A DNA stretch of 63,281 nt from positions 1-63,281 of the forward strand of contig JABHFS010000164.1 in assembly GCA_018672475.1 (NCBI GenBank), written 5' to 3'. The translations under genes and the position numbers were made by a program. Every line of letters starts with the position of its first letter. The first letter of the stretch is position 1. The DNA comes from Gemmatimonadota bacterium. GTDB taxonomy: Bacteria; Latescibacterota; UBA2968; UBA8231. Of this stretch, positions 25,803 to 33,887 are shown in pieces. The notes under the pieces are model-generated. The model made no database searches. It was not told the origin of the DNA and was given only the letters and a program-made list of their open reading frames with translations.

Positions 25803-25910
25803 GTTTATCTGAAATGGACTACGACTCATCTCCCTCACACATCTCATCTCCCTCACACATCTCATCTCCCTCACCAGCGTTGTAAATGTCTTCGTCCGTT
25901 ATGTTTCCTT
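25803..25910. repeat. Duplicated 3' end of the MORN gene plus 18-bp tandem repeat
   Basis: TCTGAAATGGACTACG occurs at 25207-25222 (just after the MORN gene stop) and again at 25808-25823. GTAAATGTCTTCGTC occurs at 25263-25277 and 25882-25896 in the same order. Between them in the second copy, an 18-bp unit (CTCATCTCCCTCACACAT) is present about three times. The segment is the remnant of a second, truncated copy of the MORN gene upstream of the intact one. Confidence 0.75.
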
Positions 25911-26585
25911 CTTGGACTTGGCATGGCCGCCTGCCTGTACGGTATAGTACTCGCTCGCTCGCTTGAGAGAACTTTCCGTAAAGAAGGCCAATCTCTTGAA
26001 TTAGCTCGTTTTTTATTTTTTGAGCTAGTTACTTTTTAAGTTGAGCCAGTGTGGCCTTCTTCATTGCATCCCGATTAGGCTGGTTTGCCACTCTGTTCGG
26101 CCACGTCCAGGTTGGTCCATCCTCTTCCAGTAAGGTTTCCCTATATATAATAGTAAATAGTAGAGGTATTGCGAGGATTCCAGGAGAACCTGGCGCAATA
26201 AGCGTGGCACCCTGGTATTTTATTGATTTTGCTGGCTACACCTGGTTAACACCCGGTATTATTGACACCGCTTTGCAGGGTGGGTACTTTCATCAAAGGC
26301 GCTTTGCCCTGAAGTAATCGGCGAACCAAGTGCTCGCATGCTGGGCGAGCTAAGACGCTTCAGACCTCTGGTGCGCAACGTGTCGGCCATAACTTTTGAT
26401 GCTGAAAAGATAGGAGAGCTGGTCTCGAAATTGCCCGACGTATGGGGTGAGCTGAACGTACAGCTTTCGCCTATTTTATAGAGACCATAGCACAATCCGA
26501 CCAGGCGAGAGATTGATAGCTTTATATAAATTGCGTTACACCTGCGTCACACCTGCATAAGTTACTGAAAATAATAGTCTATTAT
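25911..26585. other. Decayed region of the island without an intact gene
   Basis: No complete gene is supported. A plus-strand frame from about 26266 to 26481 (ATG at 26338) has protein-like composition (LRRFRPLVRNVSAITFDAEK) but no recognised family. A minus-strand stretch near 26040-26150 reads plausibly (PNRDAMKKATLAQLKK) and is also unassigned. Both are probably remnants of mobile DNA. No integrase could be identified. Confidence 0.4.
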
Positions 26586-26634
26586 TTGACTGCGGATCCG
26601 AAGGTCGGGGGTTCGAATTCCTATGGGTGCGCCA
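26586..26634 (+). repeat. Degenerate copy of the 3' half of tRNA-Arg (candidate attachment-site remnant)
   Basis: From the anticodon arm to CCA, this 49-bp segment aligns without gaps to the 3' half of tRNA-Arg at 21142-21218. It has about eight or nine mismatches and conserves GGGGGTTCGA and the GGGTGC acceptor strand. The 5' half is absent. A tRNA 3' end repeated on the far side of an AT-rich region is the usual footprint of tRNA-targeted integration. The mismatches mean it is either an old site or came from a different tRNA-Arg gene. Confidence 0.7.
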
Positions 26635-26940
26635 TTTATATTATCGTTGTAAAAAAATGACTTAGCGTTTTACGCAAGGCGATTTGCAAGAAAGACTCTC
26701 GGGCTGACGGCCATTAATCAGGACGTCTAACGGGCGTCTTTCTGATGCGTTTAGATCAATTTCTGGCGGTGTTCATCACGGAGACGCAACGCGAGGATGG
26801 CACCCCCGCTACAGTAGAGTTCGATCGCTACACTGTGGGGATGCTCGTTCGATATTTGGAGAGTCCAGCTACTCAAATCTGGCGTTGGTTGATCTATCGC
26901 CCCATACGCCTGTGGAGTTCGCTAAGGAGGTGTCGGATAA
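26635..26940. other. Stretch between tRNA remnant and exchanger gene
   Basis: Frames in this stretch are short and mutually overlapping, and none has a recognised domain. One frame ending at 26950 reads SNLALVDLSPHTPVEFAKEV and overlaps the exchanger start, so it may be the tail of a lost upstream gene. AAGGAGGT at about 26922-26929 is the ribosome-binding site for 26941. Confidence 0.4.
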
Positions 26941-27744
26941 ATGGATGTGATTATCCTTGTTGTATCAATCGTCATAGTTCTGATCACTGTTCAAAAGGGT
27001 TTATGTCGAGGGATTGATAACCTAGCATTAGCCCTGAATTGGTCGCCCAAGACTCGGGGACAAGTAACTGGATTTGCTACAAGTATTCCAGAGTTTGCCG
27101 CTTTGATCTCCACGGCACTTAACGGTGTGTGGGCAGCTGGTCTCTGGAACATTGCAAGCAGCAACATCATTAATGTGGTGCTCCTAATAACTGCCGTGTG
27201 CTGGTACAGACAATACCGGGATCTGTGGAACAAGCACTTCATTGATGAGATGCTCTTTGCAGGAATGGCCGTTGCTTTTCCCTTGCTACTCATGTATTTC
27301 TCTATGGACCAGTCCCCTTATACCGTACCTATTTTGCTTTTTTTCTACTTGGTGTACCGTCTGTCTGATCGGGTTTTCAATCGAGCCCATACAGAACCGG
27401 ATGTAGAGGGAGAAGATGCGGGAAGTGCCAAGTTAGGTCTGCTGTATATCATAGGGTCAATTGCCATAATCTGTGTCGCAGGCAACTTTCTTGGCACATC
27501 TGCTGAGGCAATCGTCAATAAAATGGAGATCCCTGTCATCTTTGTGGGTTGGTTGCTTGGTTTTGTCACCTCACTACCCGAACTTACAACCTTTTTCAAA
27601 GTTTACTCTGCGGCGAAAAAGAAAGGAGCCCTCGGCGGTACAGATGACACACAAGAAGTCCTTGACAATCTGACGGGGTCGAACATGAGTAATGTTGGTA
27701 TAATCTACCCCATTGCGCTGCTCATATTTCTCTTCGTAACTTAA
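26941..27744 (+). CDS. Sodium/calcium exchanger family membrane protein
   Basis: This 267-aa protein of about nine membrane helices has the internal duplication typical of the CaCA superfamily. The first alpha repeat contains GFATSIPEFAALIS with IASSNIINV downstream, and the second contains GFVTSLPELTTFF with LTGSNMSNVG. The acidic Glu in each SxPE motif is the ion ligand. Such proteins exchange Na+ (or H+) for Ca2+ across the inner membrane. It is slightly short for the family (about 300-350 aa), with a brief N-terminal helix. The AAGGAGGT ribosome-binding site supports the start. Composition is AT-rich, so it is likely acquired, although it lies outside the tRNA-bounded segment. Confidence 0.85.
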   Translation: MDVIILVVSIVIVLITVQKGLCRGIDNLALALNWSPKTRGQVTGFATSIPEFAALISTALNGVWAAGLWNIASSNIINVVLLITAVCWYRQYRDLWNKHFIDEMLFAGMAVAFPLLLMYFSMDQSPYTVPILLFFYLVYRLSDRVFNRAHTEPDVEGEDAGSAKLGLLYIIGSIAIICVAGNFLGTSAEAIVNKMEIPVIFVGWLLGFVTSLPELTTFFKVYSAAKKKGALGGTDDTQEVLDNLTGSNMSNVGIIYPIALLIFLFVT

Positions 27745-27813
27745 TGTGGAATAACGATATAGGAAACAATTAGAGAAAGCGCAGGCGAATAATTAGTAAT
27801 TGACGGAAAGACC

Positions 27814-28863
27814 CTAAAGCGCCGCGCGAAAAACAGCCACCAGTTGTGCGGGCGAAACGCGCAGGATCGAAGGATTGACCTTGAGCGTTAGCCATTGGTC
27901 GTCCGGCGCGGGCGGCGCTATAGATACCTGGCGCTGCCGCAACCTTTCGCCGAACTCCGGCAAACTCACATCGACGACATGCAGCCGGACGATGTGCGTG
28001 CCTTGCGGAATACGCTCGACGCGAAAGGCAGGGTCCTCGTCAAGCAGGTCAAACAGCGTTTCGGCGGCGGACCAAGCCGCGCTATACGCTTCGAGAAAGC
28101 CATCCGCATAGTGTAGGGCGACGGCGGCCTGCGGCCAGGCTTGTGCCAAGCTGCCGCCGAACATCCGACGCTGGTGGTACAAGTCTTCTATGAAATCGGC
28201 CGGCCCCGCTAAAATCGCCCCGGAGGCCGAATTGAAACACTTCGACAACGACACGAAGACGGTGTCGAATAGCGCCGCCTGTTCCGCCGGGGCAATATCC
28301 CGGTGCACGGCCTCCACGAAAAGGCGCGCACCGTCGAGGTGCATCTTTATATCCTGCGCGCGCGCGAAATCCGAAATGCGCCGCATCTCCTCATAGTCGA
28401 ACATCGCATCGTCCTGCCGCCGCACTAGCGACTCGATCGAAATGACCCCAACACGGGTGGCCGCGCGCTCGTCGCGAAACGAATCGATCGCCTGCTGAAC
28501 TTCCTGCAACGTGAACATCGTGCGCCGTGGCGCCAGAGGCATCAGATTCAGTCCGCTCAGAGTCTGAGCGCTATCACCGATATCCCTGTAGATATGGCTC
28601 TCCGCCTGCACGATCACCTTGCGGTCGACGCCCGCCAACCCGCGCAGCGCCATATGGTTGGCGAGCGTACCCGTCGGCATAAAGATCGCCCGCTGCTTGC
28701 CGAGCAATTGCGCAAATTTCGCTTCCACCCGTTCGACCGTGCCGCCGAGACTGTAGGAATCGGTGTGCACCGCTCCGTCCGCCGTGCACTCCAGTAAGAC
28801 CTCGGCGAATTCAGACGGCGTCAGACCCAACCCGTCGGAGATGAAGTTGACCGCGCTCTGCAT
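27814..28863 (-). CDS. Threonine aldolase / beta-eliminating lyase family PLP enzyme
   Basis: This 349-aa fold-type I PLP enzyme resembles L-threonine aldolase, which splits threonine or allo-threonine into glycine and acetaldehyde. Residues characteristic of the family are the opening FISDG, FMPTGTLANHMAL at about 61-73, HLDGAR at 175-180 and the PLP lysine K208 in SLSKCFNS. The usual SLSKGLGAP lysine motif is altered after the Lys, so the substrate may differ from threonine. The gene is divergent from a PhyH gene, with a 207-bp shared upstream region containing a good promoter for the latter. Confidence 0.8.
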   Translation of the reverse strand: MQSAVNFISDGLGLTPSEFAEVLLECTADGAVHTDSYSLGGTVERVEAKFAQLLGKQRAIFMPTGTLANHMALRGLAGVDRKVIVQAESHIYRDIGDSAQTLSGLNLMPLAPRRTMFTLQEVQQAIDSFRDERAATRVGVISIESLVRRQDDAMFDYEEMRRISDFARAQDIKMHLDGARLFVEAVHRDIAPAEQAALFDTVFVSLSKCFNSASGAILAGPADFIEDLYHQRRMFGGSLAQAWPQAAVALHYADGFLEAYSAAWSAAETLFDLLDEDPAFRVERIPQGTHIVRLHVVDVSLPEFGERLRQRQVSIAPPAPDDQWLTLKVNPSILRVSPAQLVAVFRAAL

Positions 28864-28978
28864 ACTCTACATCCCTTGTTAATAGTATCAACGGAGGTTA
28901 AGCAAAAAAACACCTAATCGTCAAACTAGGCCCCGCACAGAAACTCCACCAGTGCCACCAATCGCCTGTTGCAAAACA

Positions 28979-29007
28979 TTGACACGCAAGCGCAGCCAGC
29001 TTAAACT
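28979..29007 (+). promoter_or_regulatory. Sigma-70-type promoter of the PhyH gene at 29071
   Basis: TTGACA at 28979-28984 and TAAACT at 29002-29007 are separated by exactly 17 bp. The predicted start of transcription is about 57 bp before the ATG. AAGGGAG at 29058-29064 provides the ribosome-binding site. Confidence 0.6.
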
Positions 29008-29070
29008 CGCCCGTACTGATAAGCCACCCAATCATATTTCCCAATAGGTTCTATTTTAAGGGAGCATAAA

Positions 29071-30222
29071 ATGAGCACCAGTCAGCCGTCATCGTCCGAA
29101 TATTACCGCGCCACGGCCTTCGCTGATTTTCAACCCGAACTTTCCACTCCCGGCGGCACCCCCGAGCGCATCGCCTTCTTACAGAAGCACGGCTATCTCA
29201 TTATCAACGATTTCGTCGACCACCCGATGATCCCCGTGCTGCGTGAGGCAGGCCGCCGGGTGACCGAGGCATGTGCGCCCGAGCACGGCTATAGCAAGAT
29301 CGACTGCTCGAAAGGCTACGTGCATCGAGCAAAAGAAGACGAGCCCTGGGCGATTCGCGGCCTGGTCCACCCTGCGTTCAACGAACCCAGCTTTGCCGAA
29401 TTTCACGGCTGCGAAGAGTTTCTCCGCTTTGTGTCCTCCTGGTGCAACGGACTCGGCCCGGAGGATATGGCGATGGGCGGCCTGCTGCTGTGGTGCAACC
29501 CCCGACGGAACGAGAATGGACCGAGTTGGCACCGCGATGTGACCTGGTGGGGCGACGGCAAACCCTACTTTTCGCAGCAGGACAATCGGGGAGAAGACAT
29601 CGAAGCTTATTCCGAAGAAATCGAAAAGATTCGCTGGGATGAAATTCGCGAAAAAAATGCCAAGAATATCGCCGAACGCAACGGGGTAAGTATGTTCATA
29701 GCGCTGGCCGACGACGAATGCCACGAGGTCATACCAGGCAGCCACGACGACTGGCGCACGCCCTTTGAGCACGACGTGCTATTGCCGCAAAAAATGAAGG
29801 ACGCGGGCGTACCGCACACCCCCAGTTGGAATCGCGTCGACCCATTGCCCGAGCAAGTCGCCATCCGCCTCAAGGCCGGAGAGGCTCTTATCCGCAACGG
29901 CAACAATATCCATACTGGGCACACCGTACCCGATCGCGAGCGCAACACCTTGTCGGTCGGGTGGTCGAGGTGGTCGGGCCCGCTCACCGAGGAACCAGTG
30001 GTCGCTGACGCGCGTAGCGCCTGGCAGCTTGACCCGGCCGTGCGCGAGGCGATGCCGCACGAGTGGATGAAGACGGCGTGGGACCGTTGGGCCGCAACGC
30101 AAAAACTGGGCGATACGCTCGAGGACCGCTATCCGGGTTTTGACGTAGCGCGCATCAAAGCCGGAGAAGTCGCGGGTTGGCGCAGCGAGCTGGAACGGCA
30201 AGCGGCGGCGGGCGACGCATAG
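29071..30222 (+). CDS. Phytanoyl-CoA dioxygenase (PhyH)-like Fe(II)/2-oxoglutarate oxygenase
   Basis: This 383-aa member of the PhyH superfamily hydroxylates small organic substrates with O2 and 2-oxoglutarate. The iron ligands are visible as H154-x-D156 (WHRDVTWWGD) and a distal His in NNIHTGH (H281 or H284), followed by R291, which would bind 2-oxoglutarate. It is longer than the other PhyH proteins here by about 100 residues, with an insertion after the HxD strand and a C-terminal helical extension. It has its own promoter and ribosome-binding site. The substrate is unknown; PhyH paralogue families in marine bacteria are mostly uncharacterised. Confidence 0.85.
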   Translation: MSTSQPSSSEYYRATAFADFQPELSTPGGTPERIAFLQKHGYLIINDFVDHPMIPVLREAGRRVTEACAPEHGYSKIDCSKGYVHRAKEDEPWAIRGLVHPAFNEPSFAEFHGCEEFLRFVSSWCNGLGPEDMAMGGLLLWCNPRRNENGPSWHRDVTWWGDGKPYFSQQDNRGEDIEAYSEEIEKIRWDEIREKNAKNIAERNGVSMFIALADDECHEVIPGSHDDWRTPFEHDVLLPQKMKDAGVPHTPSWNRVDPLPEQVAIRLKAGEALIRNGNNIHTGHTVPDRERNTLSVGWSRWSGPLTEEPVVADARSAWQLDPAVREAMPHEWMKTAWDRWAATQKLGDTLEDRYPGFDVARIKAGEVAGWRSELERQAAAGDA

Positions 30223-30263
30223 CAACCCTATCAGAAGGTGGAATAAGATCACCAGGCTTATCG

Positions 30264-31088
30264 TTATGCTTCCCGCGCTTCAGCTTCTCTTTTTTTGCGG
30301 TCGACGAAGGACTGCGGTGGCGGCGCCAGGATCGCGCGTTTGCGCTCATCGGCGTTTTGCCACGGGTCAGCATCCGCCGAGCTAAAAAAGTTATCTACCC
30401 CGGAATAGTGTTCTTCGCGGTCCATGTACTTGTAAAAAAGGGTGGTCCGCGTACTCGGCACCGTCCACGGCAGCGTGACATGGCACAAGGCCTCGGTAAA
30501 GATAATCGCGGTGCCGGCACGAGCCGGCACGTTGGTGACCATCGGATGCACTCCCTTAGATAGGTCGACCCAAGCCTCCGGTACGCGGTAGTGCCCCTTG
30601 TGCGAGCCGGCCAAACAGCCGAACCCGCCCCCATTGCAGACCGTATCCTCCAGCTCGAAGGCCACCGTGACCAGCCCGTTGGCGAAAGTCCCATCGTCCG
30701 CGTCGCGCTCGTAATAGTGCGTGATCAGCTCGTGCGGCCGGCTGGGATCTAGCAGGCGTCCGTTGCTCCCGTGTATGGTCCCCCCGGCGAGATCCTTGTT
30801 GAAGGTGCCGTGTGTATGCACGTTGATATGGTCAATGCGAAAAGGTGGCAGCCCTCCAGCCCGCAGCCCACCGTATATCTGATCCAAAATACCGGAGACC
30901 GCGGGAACATCCAATAAGTCGAAAAAGCCCTGCGACCAAAAGCCGCCCCTGTCCGCGTGCTGCGAGTGCAAATCGGGGCCCTTTTCATCGACGGTGGCCT
31001 TAAGGTCGGCGACTTGCTCGGGTGTAAGGGCGTCTTCAACGGTCAAAAAACCCCACGTATCGAAGGCAAAAAGCTGTTCCTCGTCCAT
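30264..31088 (-). CDS. PhyH-like protein without a canonical HxD iron motif
   Basis: This 274-aa protein starts at the ATG giving MDEEQLF, preceded by GGAG, rather than at the TTG two codons earlier. The fold features of PhyH are present: the FELEDTVCNGGGFGCLAGSH strand pair and the distal CHVTLPWTVPSTR, with the His and an Arg eleven residues on. The usual H-x-D expected 15-25 residues before the FELED strand is not found. That segment reads THYYERDADDG, and other His-rich stretches (HINVHTHG, TIHGSNG) lie further upstream. It may use a variant ligand set or be a non-oxygenase homologue. It is downstream of the channel gene on the same strand (42-bp gap). Confidence 0.72.
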   Translation of the reverse strand: MDEEQLFAFDTWGFLTVEDALTPEQVADLKATVDEKGPDLHSQHADRGGFWSQGFFDLLDVPAVSGILDQIYGGLRAGGLPPFRIDHINVHTHGTFNKDLAGGTIHGSNGRLLDPSRPHELITHYYERDADDGTFANGLVTVAFELEDTVCNGGGFGCLAGSHKGHYRVPEAWVDLSKGVHPMVTNVPARAGTAIIFTEALCHVTLPWTVPSTRTTLFYKYMDREEHYSGVDNFFSSADADPWQNADERKRAILAPPPQSFVDRKKREAEAREA

Positions 31089-31130
31089 CGGCAAACTCCA
31101 TTTCTTTGTAGATTTCCAACCTAGCTACAG

Positions 31131-31931
31131 CTATTTGCGGGTAATCTCTTCGCTGCAGTGTGGGCAATAAAATTTGCTGTTCGACTTGCGGCGCAAAGCG
31201 CCGACAAAACCCGAGCCGAGAATACCGGCTGGCAACGCAAAAAGACCGATGCCCAGCAAGGCGATGATCGCGCCGAAGAACTTGCCGAGCGGCGTGACCG
31301 GATAGATATCGCCGTAGCCGACCGTCGTCAACGTCGCGACCCCCCACCACATCGCGGCCGGAATGCTCGAAAAAGCGACGGGCTGGGCTTCCTGCTCGAC
31401 GTGGTAGATAACCGCCGAGGCAAACACCAATAAAAAGAGAATGACCAGAAAGACCATTGCCAACTCGCTCTTCTTCATCCGGTAGACGTCGGTGAAAATT
31501 CGCAACGACTCCGAATAGCGGATGACCTTGAGCAAGCGCAGCAGCCTGACCAGCCGGATCAGCCGCAGCATACGCGCGTCAAAAGGGAAGAGCAAGGGCA
31601 GGTAAAAGGGCAGAATCGCCGCCAAGTCAACCAGGGCCATCGGCGTGACCACATAGCGCAATCGACCGCCCCGGCCTTCGGCGAACTCTCCGTGCTCGGT
31701 GCAGACCCATAGGCGCAAGACATATTCCAGACTGAAGACAAGCACCGAAATCATCTCAAATTGATGAAAGATCTCGCCGTATTGCTCGTTGAGTTCGGCG
31801 ACCGATTCCAAGAGAACGACCAAGACATTCAATAAAATCAATAGCAACAGGAAGATATCGATGCCCCTTGCCAGGCTTCGGTCGTCCTCTTCCATGACCT
31901 CGAATAGCAGCCGTTTTGCGTTGCTCGCCAT
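31131..31931 (-). CDS. Voltage-gated-type potassium channel with C-terminal CxxC tail
   Basis: This 266-aa protein has the six-helix Kv-like plan. S1 is at about residues 23-44. The S4 voltage sensor at about 119-138 has Arg at every third position (MLRLIRLVRLLRLLKVIR). The pore loop carries the K+ selectivity filter TVGYGD at 203-208, and S6 is at about 217-243. The C-terminus ends with FYCPHCSEEITRK, one CxxC pair that looks like half of a zinc ribbon and might bind metal or sense redox across subunits of the tetramer. It follows the small membrane protein by 20 bp. Confidence 0.9.
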   Translation of the reverse strand: MASNAKRLLFEVMEEDDRSLARGIDIFLLLLILLNVLVVLLESVAELNEQYGEIFHQFEMISVLVFSLEYVLRLWVCTEHGEFAEGRGGRLRYVVTPMALVDLAAILPFYLPLLFPFDARMLRLIRLVRLLRLLKVIRYSESLRIFTDVYRMKKSELAMVFLVILFLLVFASAVIYHVEQEAQPVAFSSIPAAMWWGVATLTTVGYGDIYPVTPLGKFFGAIIALLGIGLFALPAGILGSGFVGALRRKSNSKFYCPHCSEEITRK

Positions 31932-31951
31932 ATCGTTAGCCGCCGGGGCGG

Positions 31952-32317
31952 CTATTCCCTCTCATTTGCCGGCTGGCACAGAACCGCACCGAAGTTGGAT
32001 TCGTCGAGCATTGGCGTAAAGCGCTGGCGAAAATCCGCACTGGCCCGCCGGACAAATTCCCGTTGCGCCTCCTCCAGATTCCCAGCGCAATTGGCCTGGA
32101 TTCGCATGAGGTATTCGGCGGTTATTCTGTTCGGCAGCAATTGCTCGTCCGTTCCGTGCACGGACTCCGTGCGCTGCTCCGCCCATATGGTGACGGCAAA
32201 ATCCACCGGGCGCGTATCGAATAGCAGGGGAGTCGGCGAGTTTTTCTTCGCGTAAATCTGGCTCATCAACAGGAAAAGCGCGAGCAATCCGGCCAGCAGC
32301 AAAGTCGATTCGTCCAT
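31952..32317 (-). CDS. Small single-pass membrane protein of unknown function
   Basis: The start is taken at the ATG giving MDESTLLLAG, with GGAGGA about 12 bp upstream. A longer frame adds 42 residues with no signal-like features. The 121-aa product has one membrane helix at about residues 5-22 and a soluble domain (residues 40-121) with two Cys and no recognised family. It is immediately upstream of the potassium channel gene and probably co-transcribed, so it could be an accessory protein of the channel; this is inference from position only. Confidence 0.6.
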   Translation of the reverse strand: MDESTLLLAGLLALFLLMSQIYAKKNSPTPLLFDTRPVDFAVTIWAEQRTESVHGTDEQLLPNRITAEYLMRIQANCAGNLEEAQREFVRRASADFRQRFTPMLDESNFGAVLCQPANERE

Positions 32318-32506
32318 CGCAGGTTCGTCCTCCGGTTTCACTTGCTGAGTATCCTGCGCTAATATAAACAAGTCGCGCTTAAATAGCCCCTGGGATCTAT
32401 CTTTTGGCCCAGGCGCGTGGGGGGAATATATTAATCCCAACACACGCGAGATTAGAATGGCTCACGTGTCCCATGCATTTACCCAAGCAAATACACGGGA
32501 GTTCCC

Positions 32507-33457
32507 ATGAAGAATTTACGCGTTGGAGTCGTCGGTTGCGGCGGCCGTGGCCGTGGCCACATGCGCTTGCTGGACTCGTTCGCCGATACCGACCTCGTCG
32601 CCGTTTGCGACCCCTTCGAAGAAAGCAGAAATAAAGCCAGCGAGCAGTTCTCGGTCGCGGCCCGCTACGAAACAGTAGAAGCAATGCTCGACAGCGAAGA
32701 CCTGGATGCCGTCGTCATCGCCACCCCGGCCCACCTCAACGCGCAAGCGGCCCTACCAGGTCTCGAACGCAGCATCGATACCTTGATGGAAAAACCCCCG
32801 GGCATGCACCCGGACGAAACCCGCGCACTCAAAGCCGCCGCGGAAAAGAGCGGCGCCCGCTGCATGGTCGGCTGGAACCGCCGCTTCGACCCCTATGTCA
32901 AGCGAGCGCGAAGCGAGATCGAGGCCCGCGGCTCCATCTACCAACTCGTCGGCGAATTCCACAAAGGTCTGAGCGGCTTTATAGCGTCAGGACGCTTCCC
33001 GGTGGAAGTCTTGGACAATTTTCTACTGGAAACCCCCATTCACTCGATCGACCTGGTCCGCCACCTCGCCGGGGCCCCCGTCACCGAAGTGCACAGCTTC
33101 GTCCGGCGCGTGTCCGCCTACAAGGACGTGTACGCCGCGCTGGTCGTCTTTGAAAATGAGTGCGTCGCCCAGATCAGCGCCAACTACACCACCGACGCCC
33201 GCCTCGAACGCTACGAAATTCACGGGCGCGGTATTTCCGCCTATCTCGAAGGCATCAGCGGGGGTGAATTCGTCTGCGACGGGGAACGGAGGCCTGTCGA
33301 AGCCGCCGGCCCCGACAGCACCGAGGCGCAAGACCGCTACTTTTTCGACTGCATCAAGGAAGGCCGCCCGATCGGCGCGCCGGCCGCCGACCTCGACGAG
33401 GCCATCGCCACGATGGAATTGGCGGCAGCGATATTGGCCGGCTTGCGCAAGCCTTAA
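32507..33457 (+). CDS. Gfo/Idh/MocA-family oxidoreductase
   Basis: This 316-aa NAD(P)-dependent dehydrogenase of the sugar/inositol family has an N-terminal Rossmann motif, VGVVGCGGRGRGHM, at residues about 6-19. The catalytic EKP motif is at about 94-96 (LMEKPPGM), and the C-terminal alpha/beta substrate domain contains TPIHSIDLVRHL, whose His is the usual acid/base residue. Family members oxidise or epimerise sugars, and the substrate cannot be told from sequence. It is followed by a terminator-like hairpin, so it appears to be a single-gene unit. Confidence 0.88.
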   Translation: MKNLRVGVVGCGGRGRGHMRLLDSFADTDLVAVCDPFEESRNKASEQFSVAARYETVEAMLDSEDLDAVVIATPAHLNAQAALPGLERSIDTLMEKPPGMHPDETRALKAAAEKSGARCMVGWNRRFDPYVKRARSEIEARGSIYQLVGEFHKGLSGFIASGRFPVEVLDNFLLETPIHSIDLVRHLAGAPVTEVHSFVRRVSAYKDVYAALVVFENECVAQISANYTTDARLERYEIHGRGISAYLEGISGGEFVCDGERRPVEAAGPDSTEAQDRYFFDCIKEGRPIGAPAADLDEAIATMELAAAILAGLRKP

Positions 33458-33487
33458 GCACGCTCCGGTCTATATAAGCCGAATGAC

Positions 33488-33517
33488 GATACCGCACTAT
33501 TTGCGGATATCTTTTTT
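33488..33517 (+). terminator. Probable rho-independent terminator after the Gfo/Idh gene
   Basis: GATACCGCA and TGCGGATATC (about 33488-33511) form a stem with one bulge and a CTATT loop, followed by six T. Confidence 0.6.
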
Positions 33518-33635
33518 ATAGGGTCAATAACAATAGCTGTAAGCAATAATAATTAGGTCATTAGTATATTTTTGATACTGGACCAAACATGAGCGAGAGA
33601 GACTCCCAGCAAGAAGACGGCACACCCCTACAATC

Positions 33636-33885
33636 GAGGTCTATCCGTCTCCTGTCGCAAAAACCCAAGATGCGCGGCCCCCGAACTCGTCGCGGCCCTC
33701 GAATAGATCCGACCGGGCATCTATGTGCTGTTTATGTAACACTATACCGACAACGTTCTGCTTACGCACTACGTGATCGATGCCGGACGGCACTTTATCT
33801 AGCAACTCTTCAGCGCTTCCGCCCTCGAAGAGAAGATTCGCGAGGCCCTCGGCAGCGACATCCGCCCATTCCCCGCCGAGAACTG
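33636..33885 (+). pseudogene. Dead response-regulator receiver (REC) domain with three in-frame stops
   Basis: One frame from 33683 reads ELVAALE-stop-IRPGIYVLFM-stop-HYTDNVLLTHYVIDAG, then RHFI-stop-QLFSASALEEKIREALG. It matches the end of a hybrid-kinase receiver domain, where the family has LFMSGYTDN and FIQKPF at the interrupted places. The stops are TAG at 33704, TAA at 33737 and TAG at 33800. Upstream, in a shifted frame, SIRLLSQKPKMRGP corresponds to the phosphoacceptor strand and MPxMxGxEL helix start, with the Asp already lost. The conserved Lys is also replaced. The N-terminal kinase is absent. This is clear gene decay directly in front of a living rhodanese gene. Confidence 0.82.
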
Positions 33886-33887
33886 GC

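Noticed and set aside
25824..25875. 18-bp tandem repeats as a CRISPR or origin iteron array
   Set aside because: There are only about three contiguous copies, with no spacers and no replication genes; they fit slippage at the end of a duplicated gene.
26051..26317. 88-residue plus-strand frame in the decayed part of the island
   Set aside because: No ribosome-binding site, no domain, and competing frames on the other strand look equally plausible.
26586..26634. Second functional tRNA-Arg gene
   Set aside because: Only the 3' half is present; the 5' acceptor strand and D arm are missing.
33589..33887. 100-residue plus-strand frame over the dead receiver domain
   Set aside because: Only its middle part matches the receiver domain before a frameshift; the rest is Arg-rich out-of-frame translation.
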